A stretch of DNA of 64,000 bases from Curtobacterium sp. MCBA15_012 (GTDB lineage: Bacteria; Actinomycetota; Actinomycetes; Actinomycetales; Microbacteriaceae), in assembly GCF_001864935.2 (NCBI RefSeq), contig NZ_CP126267.1, positions 1,550,001 through 1,614,000 of the forward strand, given 5' to 3'. Below are positions 42,320 to 50,769 of the stretch, piece after piece. Made by a program: the position numbers and the translations under genes. The notes below the pieces were generated by a model. The model was not told the origin of the DNA and did no database searches. It saw only the letters and a program-made list of their open reading frames with translations. Position 1 is the stretch's first letter. Each line of letters begins with the position of its first letter.

Positions 42320-42748
42320 ATGACCGACTACCTCGACCGCGAGCGGGACAAGACCTTCACCCGGGTCTACAAGCAGCAGACCCCGGACATCCTGCAGGCC
42401 TTCGTGCAGTTCGACGCCGCGGTGTTCCAGCCCGAGGGGCGCGCGATCCCACTGCGGTACCGGGAGCTCATCGCGCTCGCGGTGGGGATCACCACGCAGT
42501 GCGTGTACTGCATCGACGCGCACAGCCAGCGCGCGGTGGCCGCCGGCGCGACGGAGGCCGAGCTCGCCGAGGCCGCCTGGGTCGCGACCGCCATCCGCGC
42601 CGGCGGTGGCTTCGCCCACGGGCGACTCGGCTTCAAGTTCGGCGCCGACGCCACCCCGCCCGAGCACGCCTCGCAGCCGCAGACGCAGGGCCAGCCCGAG
42701 CCGCACGACCACGGCGCGAGCCAGCCGCACCAGGGGACGAACCCGTGA
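42320..42748 (+). CDS. carboxymuconolactone decarboxylase/AhpD-like protein
   Basis: 142 residues. IPLRYRELIALAVGITTQCVYCIDAHSQRAVAAGATEAEL is the AhpD-type core with the redox CVYC and the downstream His (CxxC-x3-H), which in AhpD family members reduces peroxides or alkyl hydroperoxidase partners. A Gln/His/Pro-rich tail (~30 residues) is disordered. TAGCGT six bases before the ATG suggests a leaderless mRNA. Its stop overlaps the GTG of the following luciferase-like gene, so it heads a four-gene operon. Confidence 0.85.
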   Translation: MTDYLDRERDKTFTRVYKQQTPDILQAFVQFDAAVFQPEGRAIPLRYRELIALAVGITTQCVYCIDAHSQRAVAAGATEAELAEAAWVATAIRAGGGFAHGRLGFKFGADATPPEHASQPQTQGQPEPHDHGASQPHQGTNP

Positions 42749-43989
42749 GCACGCGCCCCGTCCTGGTGACCGCACTGCAGGGCGCCGGCTGGCACCCGGC
42801 CGCCTGGCGCGTCGCCGGACCCGCCGCGCGCCGTCTGACGAGCCTGCGCCACTGGCGCGACGTCGTCGTCGAGCAGGACCGCGCGGGCACCGACGCCGTC
42901 ACCCTCGAGGACTCCTTCACCGCCGGACCCCTCGACCCGGACGGGGACCTCGAGACCCGCACGGTCGTCGGGCGACTCGACGCGCTGCTCGTCGCCAGTG
43001 CGGTCGCCCCCGCGACCCGCGCCGTCGGTCTGGTGCCGACCGTCTCGGTGACGCACACCGAACCGTTCCACGTCGCCACGGGCCTCCAGACCCTGGACCA
43101 CGTCTCCGCGGGGCGAGCCGGGTGGCGGATCCAGGTGAGCCCGACGGCCCGCGAGGCCGCGCTCTTCGGCCGCCGCCCCGGCGGCGACGACGCGGCCACG
43201 CTGTTCGCCGAGGCACGGGAGGTCGCCGAGGTCGTCTCGCGGCTCTGGGACAGCTGGGACGACGACGCGATCATCCGCGACGTCGCCACCGGTCGTTTCA
43301 TCGACCGCGACCGCATCCACGGGGCCGCGTTCGTGGGCGAGCACGTCTCGGTGCACGGTGCGTCGATCGTGCCGCGCTCGCCGCAGGGACGGCCGCCGGT
43401 GTTCGCGCTCGCGCACCGCGCCGACGCGGCGGCGTTCGCGGCCGACGCGGCGGACGTCGTGCTCGTCACGCCGGGTGGGGCCGGTCCGTCGGGGAGCGCC
43501 GGTCCGACGGGTGGGCCCGGTCCGTCGCACGGAGCCGGCCTGGAGGCGCGGGGTGCGCTGGCGCTCGTCCGTGACGCCGAGCAGGCGGCCGGGTCCGACG
43601 TCCGCCGTCCGGTCCTCGCGGACCTCGCGGTCCTCGTCGGGGCGTCCGCGTCCGAGGCCGCCGACGCCCTCGCCGCGCTCGACGCGGCCGCGGGCTCGTC
43701 GTACGCAGAGGCGTCCGACGCTCCGGTGCTCGCCACCACCGTGCCCGAGCTGGTGTCCCTGGTCGGGGACCTCGCGTCCCTCGGGTACGCCGGCGTCCGG
43801 CTCCGGCCGCTCCGCATCCCCGAGGACAGCACCGCCGTCGCCCGCCGACTCGTGCCGGCGCTCGTCGCCGCCGGGTTGCGCGCCGACGTGGCCTCCCGTC
43901 CCACCGCCGACCTGCGCACCCGACTCGGCGTCGCGCCCGCGGTCAGCCGGTACGCCCGCACCACCGCCGACCAGGAGGTCCCGGCATGA
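42745..43989 (+). CDS. luciferase-like (LLM) flavin oxidoreductase, divergent
   Basis: 414 residues from a GTG overlapping the upstream stop. LLM features: GTDAVTLEDSF, HVATGLQTLDHVSAGRAGWRIQVS, EVVSRLWDSWDDDA, SVHGASIVPRSPQGRPPVFALA. It differs from its two neighbours in a Gly/Ser/Pro-rich insertion (VTPGGAGPSGSAGPTGGPG) in the second half, and its C-terminus is shorter. Likely FMNH2-dependent monooxygenase or an inactive partner subunit. Coupled by overlaps to genes on both sides. Confidence 0.75.
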   Translation: MSTRPVLVTALQGAGWHPAAWRVAGPAARRLTSLRHWRDVVVEQDRAGTDAVTLEDSFTAGPLDPDGDLETRTVVGRLDALLVASAVAPATRAVGLVPTVSVTHTEPFHVATGLQTLDHVSAGRAGWRIQVSPTAREAALFGRRPGGDDAATLFAEAREVAEVVSRLWDSWDDDAIIRDVATGRFIDRDRIHGAAFVGEHVSVHGASIVPRSPQGRPPVFALAHRADAAAFAADAADVVLVTPGGAGPSGSAGPTGGPGPSHGAGLEARGALALVRDAEQAAGSDVRRPVLADLAVLVGASASEAADALAALDAAAGSSYAEASDAPVLATTVPELVSLVGDLASLGYAGVRLRPLRIPEDSTAVARRLVPALVAAGLRADVASRPTADLRTRLGVAPAVSRYARTTADQEVPA

Positions 43990-45350
43990 GCACGAAGCGT
44001 CAGGTCCACCTCGCCGCCCACTTCCCGGGCGTCAACAACACCACCGTGTGGAGCGACGACCGCGCGGAGAGCCAGATCGCGTTCTCGTCGTTCGAGCACT
44101 TCGCGCGGAACGCCGAGCGGGGGTGCTTCGACTTCCTGTTCCTCGCCGAGGGGCTCCGGCTCCGCGAGCAGAAGGGGCGCATCCACGACCTCGACGTGGT
44201 CGGTCGACCGAACACGCTCGCGATCCTCGCGGCGCTCGCCGGCGTGACGTCGCACATCGGCCTGGTCGGGACGCTGCAGACCACGTTCAACGAGCCCGTG
44301 GAGCTCGCGGAGCAGCTCGCCACGCTCGACCACCTGACCGACGGGCGCGCCGGCTGGAACGTCGTCACGAGCTCCGACGCCTTCCACGGCGCGAACTTCC
44401 GCCGCGGCGGGTTCCTCGACCACGCCGACCGGTACACGCGGGCCGACGAGTTCGTCACCCTGGCGCGCGAGCTGTGGGACTCGTGGGCGCCCGACGCGGT
44501 CGTCGCCGACGCCGCGGGCGGGGTGTTCGCCGACCGCTCCCGCATCCGCGACGTCGACCACCACGGGCCGCAGTTCGACGTGCGCGGGACCTTCCCGGTG
44601 CCGCGGAGCCCGCAGCGGCACCCGGTCGTCGTGCAGGCGGGGGACTCCGACGAGGGCCGCGACCTCGCCGCCCGACAGGCCGAGGTGGTCTTCTCGCTGC
44701 ACACCGAGTTCGACGACGCCCGCGCCTTCCGCGCCGACCTCACGGAGCGGCTGGCGCGCGTCGGCCGCTCGGAGGACGAGCTGCTCGTCCTGCCCGGGGC
44801 GACGTTCGTCCTCGGCGACACCGCGGCGGACGCCGAGGAGCGGTCCCGCGCGATCCGCCGCGCCCAGGTCAGCCCGGCCACGGCGATCGCCTTCCTCGAG
44901 CAGGTGTGGAACCGCGACCTGTCCGGCCACGACGTCGACGGGCCGCTGCCCGACGTCGAGCCCGACGTCGACGCCGAGACGATCACGCGCGGTCGGGTCC
45001 GGCACGTCCGCGACCCACGGGCGACCGTGCAGGCGTGGCGCGACCGGGCCGACGCCGAGCACCTGTCGACCCGGGACCTCGTCATCGCGGTCTCGACGCG
45101 GGGCGGCTTCGTCGGGACGCCGTCGCACATCGCGTCGGAGATCGACCGGTACGTGCAGGAGCGCGCGTCCGACGGCTTCGTCGTCGTCCCGCACACGAAC
45201 CCGTACGGCCTCGACGAGTTCGTCGACCGCGTCGTCCCGCTGCTGCAGGAACGCGGCGTGTACCGGCAGGCGTACGACGACGGTGCCACGCTGCGGTCGA
45301 CGCTCGGGCTGCCCGGCCACGTCCTCGACCGCCAGGAGGTCTCCGCGTGA
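43986..45350 (+). CDS. NtaA/SnaA/DszA-family LLM monooxygenase
   Basis: 454 residues. HLAAHFPGVNNTTVWSDD, GCFDFLFLAEGLRLREQKGRI, TTFNEPVELAEQLATLDHLTDGRAGWNVVTS and RYTRADEFVTLARELWDSW are characteristic of the NtaA/SnaA/DszA group, which use reduced FMN from a separate reductase to oxygenate nitrilotriacetate, sulfones or similar compounds. Middle gene of the coupled operon (ATGA and GTGA junctions). With a convergent ABC importer next door, it may take part in scavenging organic sulfur or nitrogen compounds. Confidence 0.88.
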   Translation: MSTKRQVHLAAHFPGVNNTTVWSDDRAESQIAFSSFEHFARNAERGCFDFLFLAEGLRLREQKGRIHDLDVVGRPNTLAILAALAGVTSHIGLVGTLQTTFNEPVELAEQLATLDHLTDGRAGWNVVTSSDAFHGANFRRGGFLDHADRYTRADEFVTLARELWDSWAPDAVVADAAGGVFADRSRIRDVDHHGPQFDVRGTFPVPRSPQRHPVVVQAGDSDEGRDLAARQAEVVFSLHTEFDDARAFRADLTERLARVGRSEDELLVLPGATFVLGDTAADAEERSRAIRRAQVSPATAIAFLEQVWNRDLSGHDVDGPLPDVEPDVDAETITRGRVRHVRDPRATVQAWRDRADAEHLSTRDLVIAVSTRGGFVGTPSHIASEIDRYVQERASDGFVVVPHTNPYGLDEFVDRVVPLLQERGVYRQAYDDGATLRSTLGLPGHVLDRQEVSA

Positions 45351-46477
45351 ACGCCGTCCCGCTGTCCGTCCTCGACCTCGTCCCGGTGTCGTCCGGGTCG
45401 TCCTCGGCGACGGCCCTGCGCAACACCCTCGACCTCGCCCGGGCCGCCGAACGCGCCGGGTACGCGCGGTACTGGCTCGCCGAGCACCACCTCAACCCCG
45501 GGGTCGCCGGCAGCGCGCCGAACGTCGTCATCGGGGCCGTCGCGGCCGTGACCTCCCGGATCCGCGTCGGCAGTGCGGCGACGCTCGTCGGGAACGTCCG
45601 CGGGCTGCAGATCGCCGAGACCTTCGGGACCCTGACCGGCCTGTACGGTCCCCGGTTCGACCTCGGGCTCGGGCGCTCCGGAGCGCCGGCACCCGGGACG
45701 CCGAAGCCGCCGTCGCTCGCACCGCGGGCCGACGAGGTCGTCGACGGGCTGCTCGTCCCGGCGCCCTTCGACCTCCGGATCGCGCCGGGGTCGAAGTTCG
45801 CGCTGCAGGGCGAGCTGCTCGGTCGGGTGCCCGGCGACGTCGAGCGGTTCGACGGCGACCTCGCGCTGGTCCGGGAGCTGTTCGCCGGCACCTGGACCCG
45901 CGACGGTGCGGTCGTCGAGGCACCCCCGGCGACCGGTGCCGACGTCGAGCTCTGGATCCACGGGTCGACCGGCGGCGAGAGCGCCCGGGTCGCCGGGTCC
46001 CTGGGCCTGCCCTACGGCGCGAACTACCACTCGTCACCCGGGACCGTCCTGGCCTCCGTCGCGGCGTACCGGGCGGCGTTCCGACCCGGCGTGCTCGCGG
46101 CGCCGCACGTGATCGTGTCCGCCGACGTGGTCGTCGGTCGCACCACCGAGGAGGCCGACGAGCTCGCCGAGGGCTACGGCCCGTGGGTGCACTCGATCCG
46201 CTCGGGCACGGGTGCGATCCCGTACCCGACGCCCGACGCGGCCCGTGCGACGCCGCTCCCGGACGACGCCGCTGCCGCCGTGCGGGACCGTCTCGCGACG
46301 CGGTTCGTGGGCGACGCCGGCCACGTCGCCGACCGGCTCGAGGTGCTCCGTCGCGTCACCGGGGCGGACGAGCTGCTCGTCACGACCATCACGCACGACC
46401 ACGACGCCCGGGCCCGCTCGTACGAGCTGCTCGCGGCCGAGTGGGCGCGGCGGGCCGCGGTCGGCGAGCCCGCCTGA
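45347..46477 (+). CDS. MsnO8-type LLM oxidoreductase
   Basis: 376 residues from GTG. PLSVLDLVPVSSGSSSATALRNTLDLARAAERAGYARYWLAEHH is the signature N-terminus of the MsnO8/YhbW-like single-domain LLM group; AATLVGNVRGLQIAETFGTL and LGLGRSGAP follow. Flavin-dependent, substrate unknown. Last gene of the LLM operon; its stop is followed at 46517 by a hairpin terminator shared with the convergent ABC transporter operon. Confidence 0.87.
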   Translation: MNAVPLSVLDLVPVSSGSSSATALRNTLDLARAAERAGYARYWLAEHHLNPGVAGSAPNVVIGAVAAVTSRIRVGSAATLVGNVRGLQIAETFGTLTGLYGPRFDLGLGRSGAPAPGTPKPPSLAPRADEVVDGLLVPAPFDLRIAPGSKFALQGELLGRVPGDVERFDGDLALVRELFAGTWTRDGAVVEAPPATGADVELWIHGSTGGESARVAGSLGLPYGANYHSSPGTVLASVAAYRAAFRPGVLAAPHVIVSADVVVGRTTEEADELAEGYGPWVHSIRSGTGAIPYPTPDAARATPLPDDAAAAVRDRLATRFVGDAGHVADRLEVLRRVTGADELLVTTITHDHDARARSYELLAAEWARRAAVGEPA

Positions 46478-46516
46478 CGCGCACCGCGCACCGCGCATCG
46501 CGCACCGCCACACGGA

Positions 46517-46553
46517 GGACACCCCCGTGACCACGACGGTCACGGGGGTGTCC
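46517..46553. terminator. bidirectional hairpin between LLM and ABC operons
   Basis: GGACACCCCCGTGACC (46517-46532) pairs perfectly with GGTCACGGGGGTGTCC (46538-46553). The sequence is unrelated to the GACGGACGGGAGGC family. Confidence 0.75.
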
Positions 46554-46570
46554 GACGATCGGAGCCCCGC

Positions 46571-47629
46571 TCAGCCGTTGTCGAGCGGCAGCCCCTCCGG
46601 GTTCACCTGCGAGGTCTGCACGGCCTCGTTCGACAGGTTGTACGCCCGCAGCCACTTCGCGTAGGTCCCGTCCGCGATGAGCGCGTCGATCGCGTCGGCG
46701 ATCGGCTCCGCCAGCCCGCTGTCCTTCTTCGTCGTCGCCGCGATGAGCCCCTGCAGCGTCGAGCCGGCGCCCGAGTACGTCCCCGCGGTCTTCGTCGGGT
46801 GTGCGCTGCCGGCGCTCTGCGTGTTCGCGTACGCGATCGTCGGGTTCGGGCCGAAGTAGCCGTCGATCTTGCCGGAGCCGAGCGCGAGCTGCACCGCGTT
46901 GCCGTCCGGGTAGTACTTGACGTCGATGGTCTTCCCCTGCTGCTCGAGGTCGGCCTTCCACTCGAGCAGGATCTTCTCCTGGTTCGTCCCGGAGCTCACC
47001 GCGATCGTCCTGCCGGCGAGCACGGACGGGTCGCCGTCGAACGCGAGCTTCGAGGTCGCGAGCACCTGGAGGGCGAGGTTGTCCTGGCGGTAGGACGCGA
47101 AGTCGTACTTCTCCTTCCGCTGTTCGGTCACGGTGACGTTCGAGAACCCGGCGTCGATCTTCCCGCCGTCGATGCCGACGAACAGGTTGTCCCACGTGGC
47201 GTTCCGCACGTCGGCCTCGAGCCCGAGCTTCGCGGCGACCAGTCGTCCGAGGTCCGGTTCCGAACCGGTCAGCGTCCGCTGGTCGTCGCCCGTGAAGGCG
47301 AGCGGCGGGAACCCGGCGGGCAGCGCGCCGACACCGATCACGAGCTTCCCCGAGGACTTGACGGCGGCCGGTAGCTCGTCGTGCAGCGTCGTGTCCTCGG
47401 CGACCCGGACCGTCGTCTCGGTGGCCGCACCGTTCGACGCGGCGCCGATGGTCACGGAACCGCGCGAGGACCCCTGACCGCTGCCGGTGGCGGCGGCGCC
47501 CGACGAGCAGCCCGCGAGGGCCACGACGACCCCGGCGGCGAGGACGAGGGCGCCGGCGCGGGCGCGCCAGCGAGTGGGCGGTGCGGCGGGCGGTGCGTCG
47601 GACGTGGGGGAGAGGGCGGTGGTGGGCAA
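46571..47629 (-). CDS. ABC transporter substrate-binding lipoprotein (polar amino acid type)
   Basis: 352 residues from an unusual TTG start with GAAGGAG six bases upstream. Signal ends in lipobox LVLAAGVVVALAGC, so it is lipid-anchored. The periplasmic-binding fold of family 3 is clear: GKLVIGVGALPAGFPPLAF, DLGRLVAAKLGLEADVRN, NLFVGIDGGKIDAGFSNVTVTEQRKEKYDFA, LAGRTIAVSSGTNQEKIL. It captures an amino acid or related compound for the permease/ATPase pair upstream in this operon. Ligand not predictable. Confidence 0.88.
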   Translation of the reverse strand: MPTTALSPTSDAPPAAPPTRWRARAGALVLAAGVVVALAGCSSGAAATGSGQGSSRGSVTIGAASNGAATETTVRVAEDTTLHDELPAAVKSSGKLVIGVGALPAGFPPLAFTGDDQRTLTGSEPDLGRLVAAKLGLEADVRNATWDNLFVGIDGGKIDAGFSNVTVTEQRKEKYDFASYRQDNLALQVLATSKLAFDGDPSVLAGRTIAVSSGTNQEKILLEWKADLEQQGKTIDVKYYPDGNAVQLALGSGKIDGYFGPNPTIAYANTQSAGSAHPTKTAGTYSGAGSTLQGLIAATTKKDSGLAEPIADAIDALIADGTYAKWLRAYNLSNEAVQTSQVNPEGLPLDNG

Positions 47630-47655
47630 GACGGACTCCTTCGGTGGGTGCGGGT

Positions 47656-48429
47656 TCACCGGACGCGGGACAGGAAGTCCCGGGTCCGGGCGTGCTGTGG
47701 GGCGTCGATGACCCGGGCGGGCGGCCCCTGCTCGACGACGCGCCCGTGGTCGAGGAAGACGACGTGGTCGGCGACCTCGCGGGCGAACGCGACCTCGTGC
47801 GTGACGACCACGAGGGTCGTTCCCGACGCGGCGAGGTCCCGGACGACGCCGAGCACCTCGCCGACGAGCTCCGGGTCGAGCGCCGACGTGGGCTCGTCGA
47901 GGAGCACGACCGACGGGTCGAGCGCGAGCGCCCGGGCGATCGCGACGCGCTGCTGCTGGCCGCCGGACAACTGCCGGGGCCGGGACGCGCCGCGGTCGCC
48001 GAGCCCGACGCGCTCGAGCAGCTCCTGGGCGCGAGCGCGCGCCGCTGCGACCGGGACCCCGGCGGCGACCGGCCCCTCGGCCACGTTCTCGAGCGCCGTG
48101 AGGTGCGGGAACAGCTCGAAGTGCTGGAACACGAACCCGATCCGGGAGCGCTGCCGACGGATGTGCCGCTCGGGCAGCTCCTGGTACCGGACGCGCCCGT
48201 CCCGCCCGGTGCGCAGCCGGACCCCGATCGTCTCGCCGCCGACCGTGACGACGCCCCGGTCGAGCGGTTCGAGGTGGTTGATCGTGCGGAGCAGGGTCGA
48301 CTTGCCCGAACCGGACGGCCCGAGGACGACGGTGACGCTCCCGGCGGGCAGCGACAGGTCGACACCGTCGATCACGACCTGGTCGCCGAACGCCTTGACC
48401 GCGCCGTGGACGCCGATCGCCGCGCTCAC
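47656..48429 (-). CDS. ABC transporter ATP-binding protein (polar amino acid type)
   Basis: 257 residues. Walker A GPSGSGKSTLL, signature LSGGQQQRVAIARALAL, Walker B VVLLDEPTSALDP and switch His in VVTHEVAFA. It resembles GlnQ/HisP-type ATPases and includes the ~15-residue loop (RTGRDGRVRYQELPERH) some homologues have after the Walker A helix. GTG start overlaps the permease stop (GTGA). Powers the importer with the lipoprotein and the fused permease. Confidence 0.92.
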   Translation of the reverse strand: MSAAIGVHGAVKAFGDQVVIDGVDLSLPAGSVTVVLGPSGSGKSTLLRTINHLEPLDRGVVTVGGETIGVRLRTGRDGRVRYQELPERHIRRQRSRIGFVFQHFELFPHLTALENVAEGPVAAGVPVAAARARAQELLERVGLGDRGASRPRQLSGGQQQRVAIARALALDPSVVLLDEPTSALDPELVGEVLGVVRDLAASGTTLVVVTHEVAFAREVADHVVFLDHGRVVEQGPPARVIDAPQHARTRDFLSRVR

Positions 48430-50021
48430 CGGGCGCTCCGGGCGTCGGCGGTGAGCACCCGGGCACCGCGCGCCGACGACGGAAGGCGACCCGCGCCTCC
48501 CGTCCGTCGCCGGACCGCACCGCGCACCCGCTGCCACGGCGTCGGCGGGAGCGAGCGCGCGGACCCGCGGTTCGTCCAGCGCTCGACGTGGTACTGCACG
48601 ACCGACACCGCGCTGGTCAGCGCGAGGTACCAGAGCGTCGCGACCACGAGCAGCGGGATGATGTCCGTCGGGTAGGTGCTCGACAGGTTCTGGACCACGC
48701 CGAACAGGTCGAGCAGCGAGACGTAGAACAGCAGCGACGAGGCCTTGAGCAACCCCACCACCTGGTTGACGAACGCGGGCACGATCGACCGCAGCGCCTG
48801 CGGCAGGACGACCCGGACGAACTGCCGTCGCGGGGGGAGCCCGAGCGCCCGTGCCGCCTCGAGCTGGCCGTGGTCGACCGCGAGCACCCCCGCCCGCACG
48901 ATCTCGGACGCGTAGGCGACCTCGCTCAGGCTCAGTGCGAGGACGCCGATCGCCAGGTCGCCGAGGACGTCCGCGGTGGGCACCGTGACCTGCGGGCCGA
49001 ACGGGACGCCGATGCCGATCGTCGGGTACAGCGACCCGAGGTTGTACAGGAAGACGAGCACGAGGATGAGCGGCACGGACCGGAACAACCACACGTACCC
49101 CCACGCCAGCCCGGACAGCACCGGGTTCCGCGACAGCCGCGCGAGCGCGACCAGGACCCCGCCGGCGAAGCTGATCACCGCGCTCAGGCCGGTCGCCACG
49201 AGCGTGAGCTGCAGCCCGGTCAGGATCGCCGGGCTGAACAGCCACTTCCCGACCGCGGGCCAGCCCCAGGCCGGGTTCGTGAACAGCGTCTCGACGCCGT
49301 TCAGCAGGAGCACCAGCACCACCGCGGCGGCGATCCACCGCACGGGGTGGCGCAGCGGCAGGACGGGGCGGTCGAGCGCGGCGCGTGCGGCCGCGTCGAT
49401 GGTCGGGGCGACCGGACGGGAGGCGCGGCCCCCCTCCGCAGCGCGGGTCGCCCCGGCAGGGTGGCCGGGTCGCGTGCCGCGGTCACCGTCGGCGGGGCGG
49501 GGCGCGAGGGTCTTCTCGAACGCGTGCACGCCGACCTCCTCGGCCGGTCTGCTGACGTCGTACAGCGGGGTGTAGCCGGCGCGCCGGTACAGGGCCACGG
49601 CCTCGGGTTGGCGCGGGCCGGTGGTCAGGACGACCCGGCGGGAGCCCCGGCGACGCGCTTCCTCCTCGAGCTCGGCGACCACGCGGCCGGCCAGGCCCCG
49701 CCCGCGGGCACCGGGCGCGGTCCAGATCCGCTTCAGCTCGACGGTCTCGTCGTCGTGCGGCATGAAGGCACCGCCGGCCACCAGTCGGTCGTCCTCGTGG
49801 AGCAGGAGGAACACCCCGCGCGGGGCCACGAAGTCCTCGGCGGGGTAGCGGGCGAGCTCCGCCGCCGCACCCCCGTCGAGCTGGTCGCCGTAGCGCGCGT
49901 CGTACTCGCGCTCGAGGTCGGCCAGGAGCGGAGCGGCGGCGGGGTCGTCCGGGTGGACGACGCGGAACACCAGCTCGCCACGCCGCGTCGAGCGGGTGGT
50001 CACGTCTGCCGTGTCGGTCAT
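48426..50021 (-). CDS. GNAT acetyltransferase-ABC permease fusion
   Basis: 531 residues. Residues ~1-175 are a GNAT domain: FRVVHPDDPAAAPLLADLE, RIWTAPGARGRGLAGRVVAELEEEARRRG (acetyl-CoA loop), VVLTTGPRQPEAVALYRRAGY. A ~60-residue Arg/Ala/Pro linker leads to a His/Glu/Gln-family permease: SPAILTGLQLTLVATGLSAVIS, FRSVPLILVLVFLYNLG, EVAYASEIVRAG, and the EAA loop EAARALGLPPRRQFVRVVLPQALR. No stop or second start with a good ribosome-binding site separates the halves. The linker and C-terminus contain arms of the palindromic repeat family. An acetyltransferase may act on the imported ligand. Confidence 0.85.
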   Translation of the reverse strand: MTDTADVTTRSTRRGELVFRVVHPDDPAAAPLLADLEREYDARYGDQLDGGAAAELARYPAEDFVAPRGVFLLLHEDDRLVAGGAFMPHDDETVELKRIWTAPGARGRGLAGRVVAELEEEARRRGSRRVVLTTGPRQPEAVALYRRAGYTPLYDVSRPAEEVGVHAFEKTLAPRPADGDRGTRPGHPAGATRAAEGGRASRPVAPTIDAAARAALDRPVLPLRHPVRWIAAAVVLVLLLNGVETLFTNPAWGWPAVGKWLFSPAILTGLQLTLVATGLSAVISFAGGVLVALARLSRNPVLSGLAWGYVWLFRSVPLILVLVFLYNLGSLYPTIGIGVPFGPQVTVPTADVLGDLAIGVLALSLSEVAYASEIVRAGVLAVDHGQLEAARALGLPPRRQFVRVVLPQALRSIVPAFVNQVVGLLKASSLLFYVSLLDLFGVVQNLSSTYPTDIIPLLVVATLWYLALTSAVSVVQYHVERWTNRGSARSLPPTPWQRVRGAVRRRTGGAGRLPSSARGARVLTADARSAR

Positions 50022-50152
50022 GGCGAGGACCGTACGAGCGGCGGTCCGGGCGCGGCAAGCACCGGCGCAACACGACGGCACACGACGGAACACGGCGTCA
50101 CACTCGTCCCGTCGTCGGTGTGGTCGTGTCCGCGTGCCGAGTGCTCCCGAGA

Positions 50153-50201
50153 GGTTGACGGAGTTGTCGAAGCACGGTCCCCCGTGGTTGACTGGGTTGA
50201 C
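50153..50201 (+). promoter_or_regulatory. direct repeats before the toxin-antitoxin operon
   Basis: GGTTGACGGAGTTGTC (50153-50168) and GGTTGACTGGGTTGAC (50186-50201) share GGTTGACnGnGTTGnC at 33-bp spacing, ending 10 nt before the antitoxin ATG. Likely autoregulatory operators; the TTGAC units could also act as -35 boxes. Confidence 0.55.
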
Positions 50202-50211
50202 AGGAGGAACC

Positions 50212-50769
50212 ATGGCTGCGACCACACAGGCACGACACGAGCAGGCCGGGCGTCCGGGCGTCGGGGCGGACGGTGCCGCACTGCTCGACGCGCTCCGACG
50301 CCGCATCGAGAGCGGACGCGCGGCCGGGGCGCTCGACTCCGGCGTCGACGTCGAGCTGCTCGCCGACCGGATGGTCGCGGCACTCCCTTCGGTCAAGCAC
50401 GAGGCCGACGCCCTGATCGGGCCGTTCTACGACACGCCGACCCTCGCGGCGTGGCGCGGGGTGACCCGCCAGGCGCTCAGCAAGGCGACGGCGAAGCGCG
50501 ACCTCATCGGCCTGAAGATCGGCGACGGCAGCCTCGTCTTCCCGTCGTTCCAGTTCGGCGTGTCCGGCAGCCCGTTGCCGCACCTGCGCCAGGTCCTCGC
50601 GCTCGTCGACCCCGACCGCATCGACCCGTGGGGGAGTGCGCTCTGGCTGAACACCGAGGCCGAGGAGTTCGGCGGGACCACGGCCGCCCAGGCGCTCCGC
50701 GACGGCCGCGAGGAACAGGTGCTCGCGGCGGCCCGTCGGGCGGCGACCGCGTGGGCGGCCGACGCGTGA
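50212..50769 (+). CDS. antitoxin of a RES-type pair (Xre/MbcA/ParS-like, DUF2384)
   Basis: 185 residues; ATG with the ideal CAGGAGGAACC leader. The middle TPTLAAWRGVTRQALSKATAKRDLIGLKIGDGSLVFPSFQF is a helix-turn-helix; the C-terminal part PWGSALWLNTEAEEFGGTTAAQALRDG is the DUF2384 (antitoxin Xre/MbcA/ParS) toxin-binding domain. It should neutralise the downstream RES toxin and repress the operon. Overlaps the toxin start by GTGA. Confidence 0.85.
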   Translation: MAATTQARHEQAGRPGVGADGAALLDALRRRIESGRAAGALDSGVDVELLADRMVAALPSVKHEADALIGPFYDTPTLAAWRGVTRQALSKATAKRDLIGLKIGDGSLVFPSFQFGVSGSPLPHLRQVLALVDPDRIDPWGSALWLNTEAEEFGGTTAAQALRDGREEQVLAAARRAATAWAADA

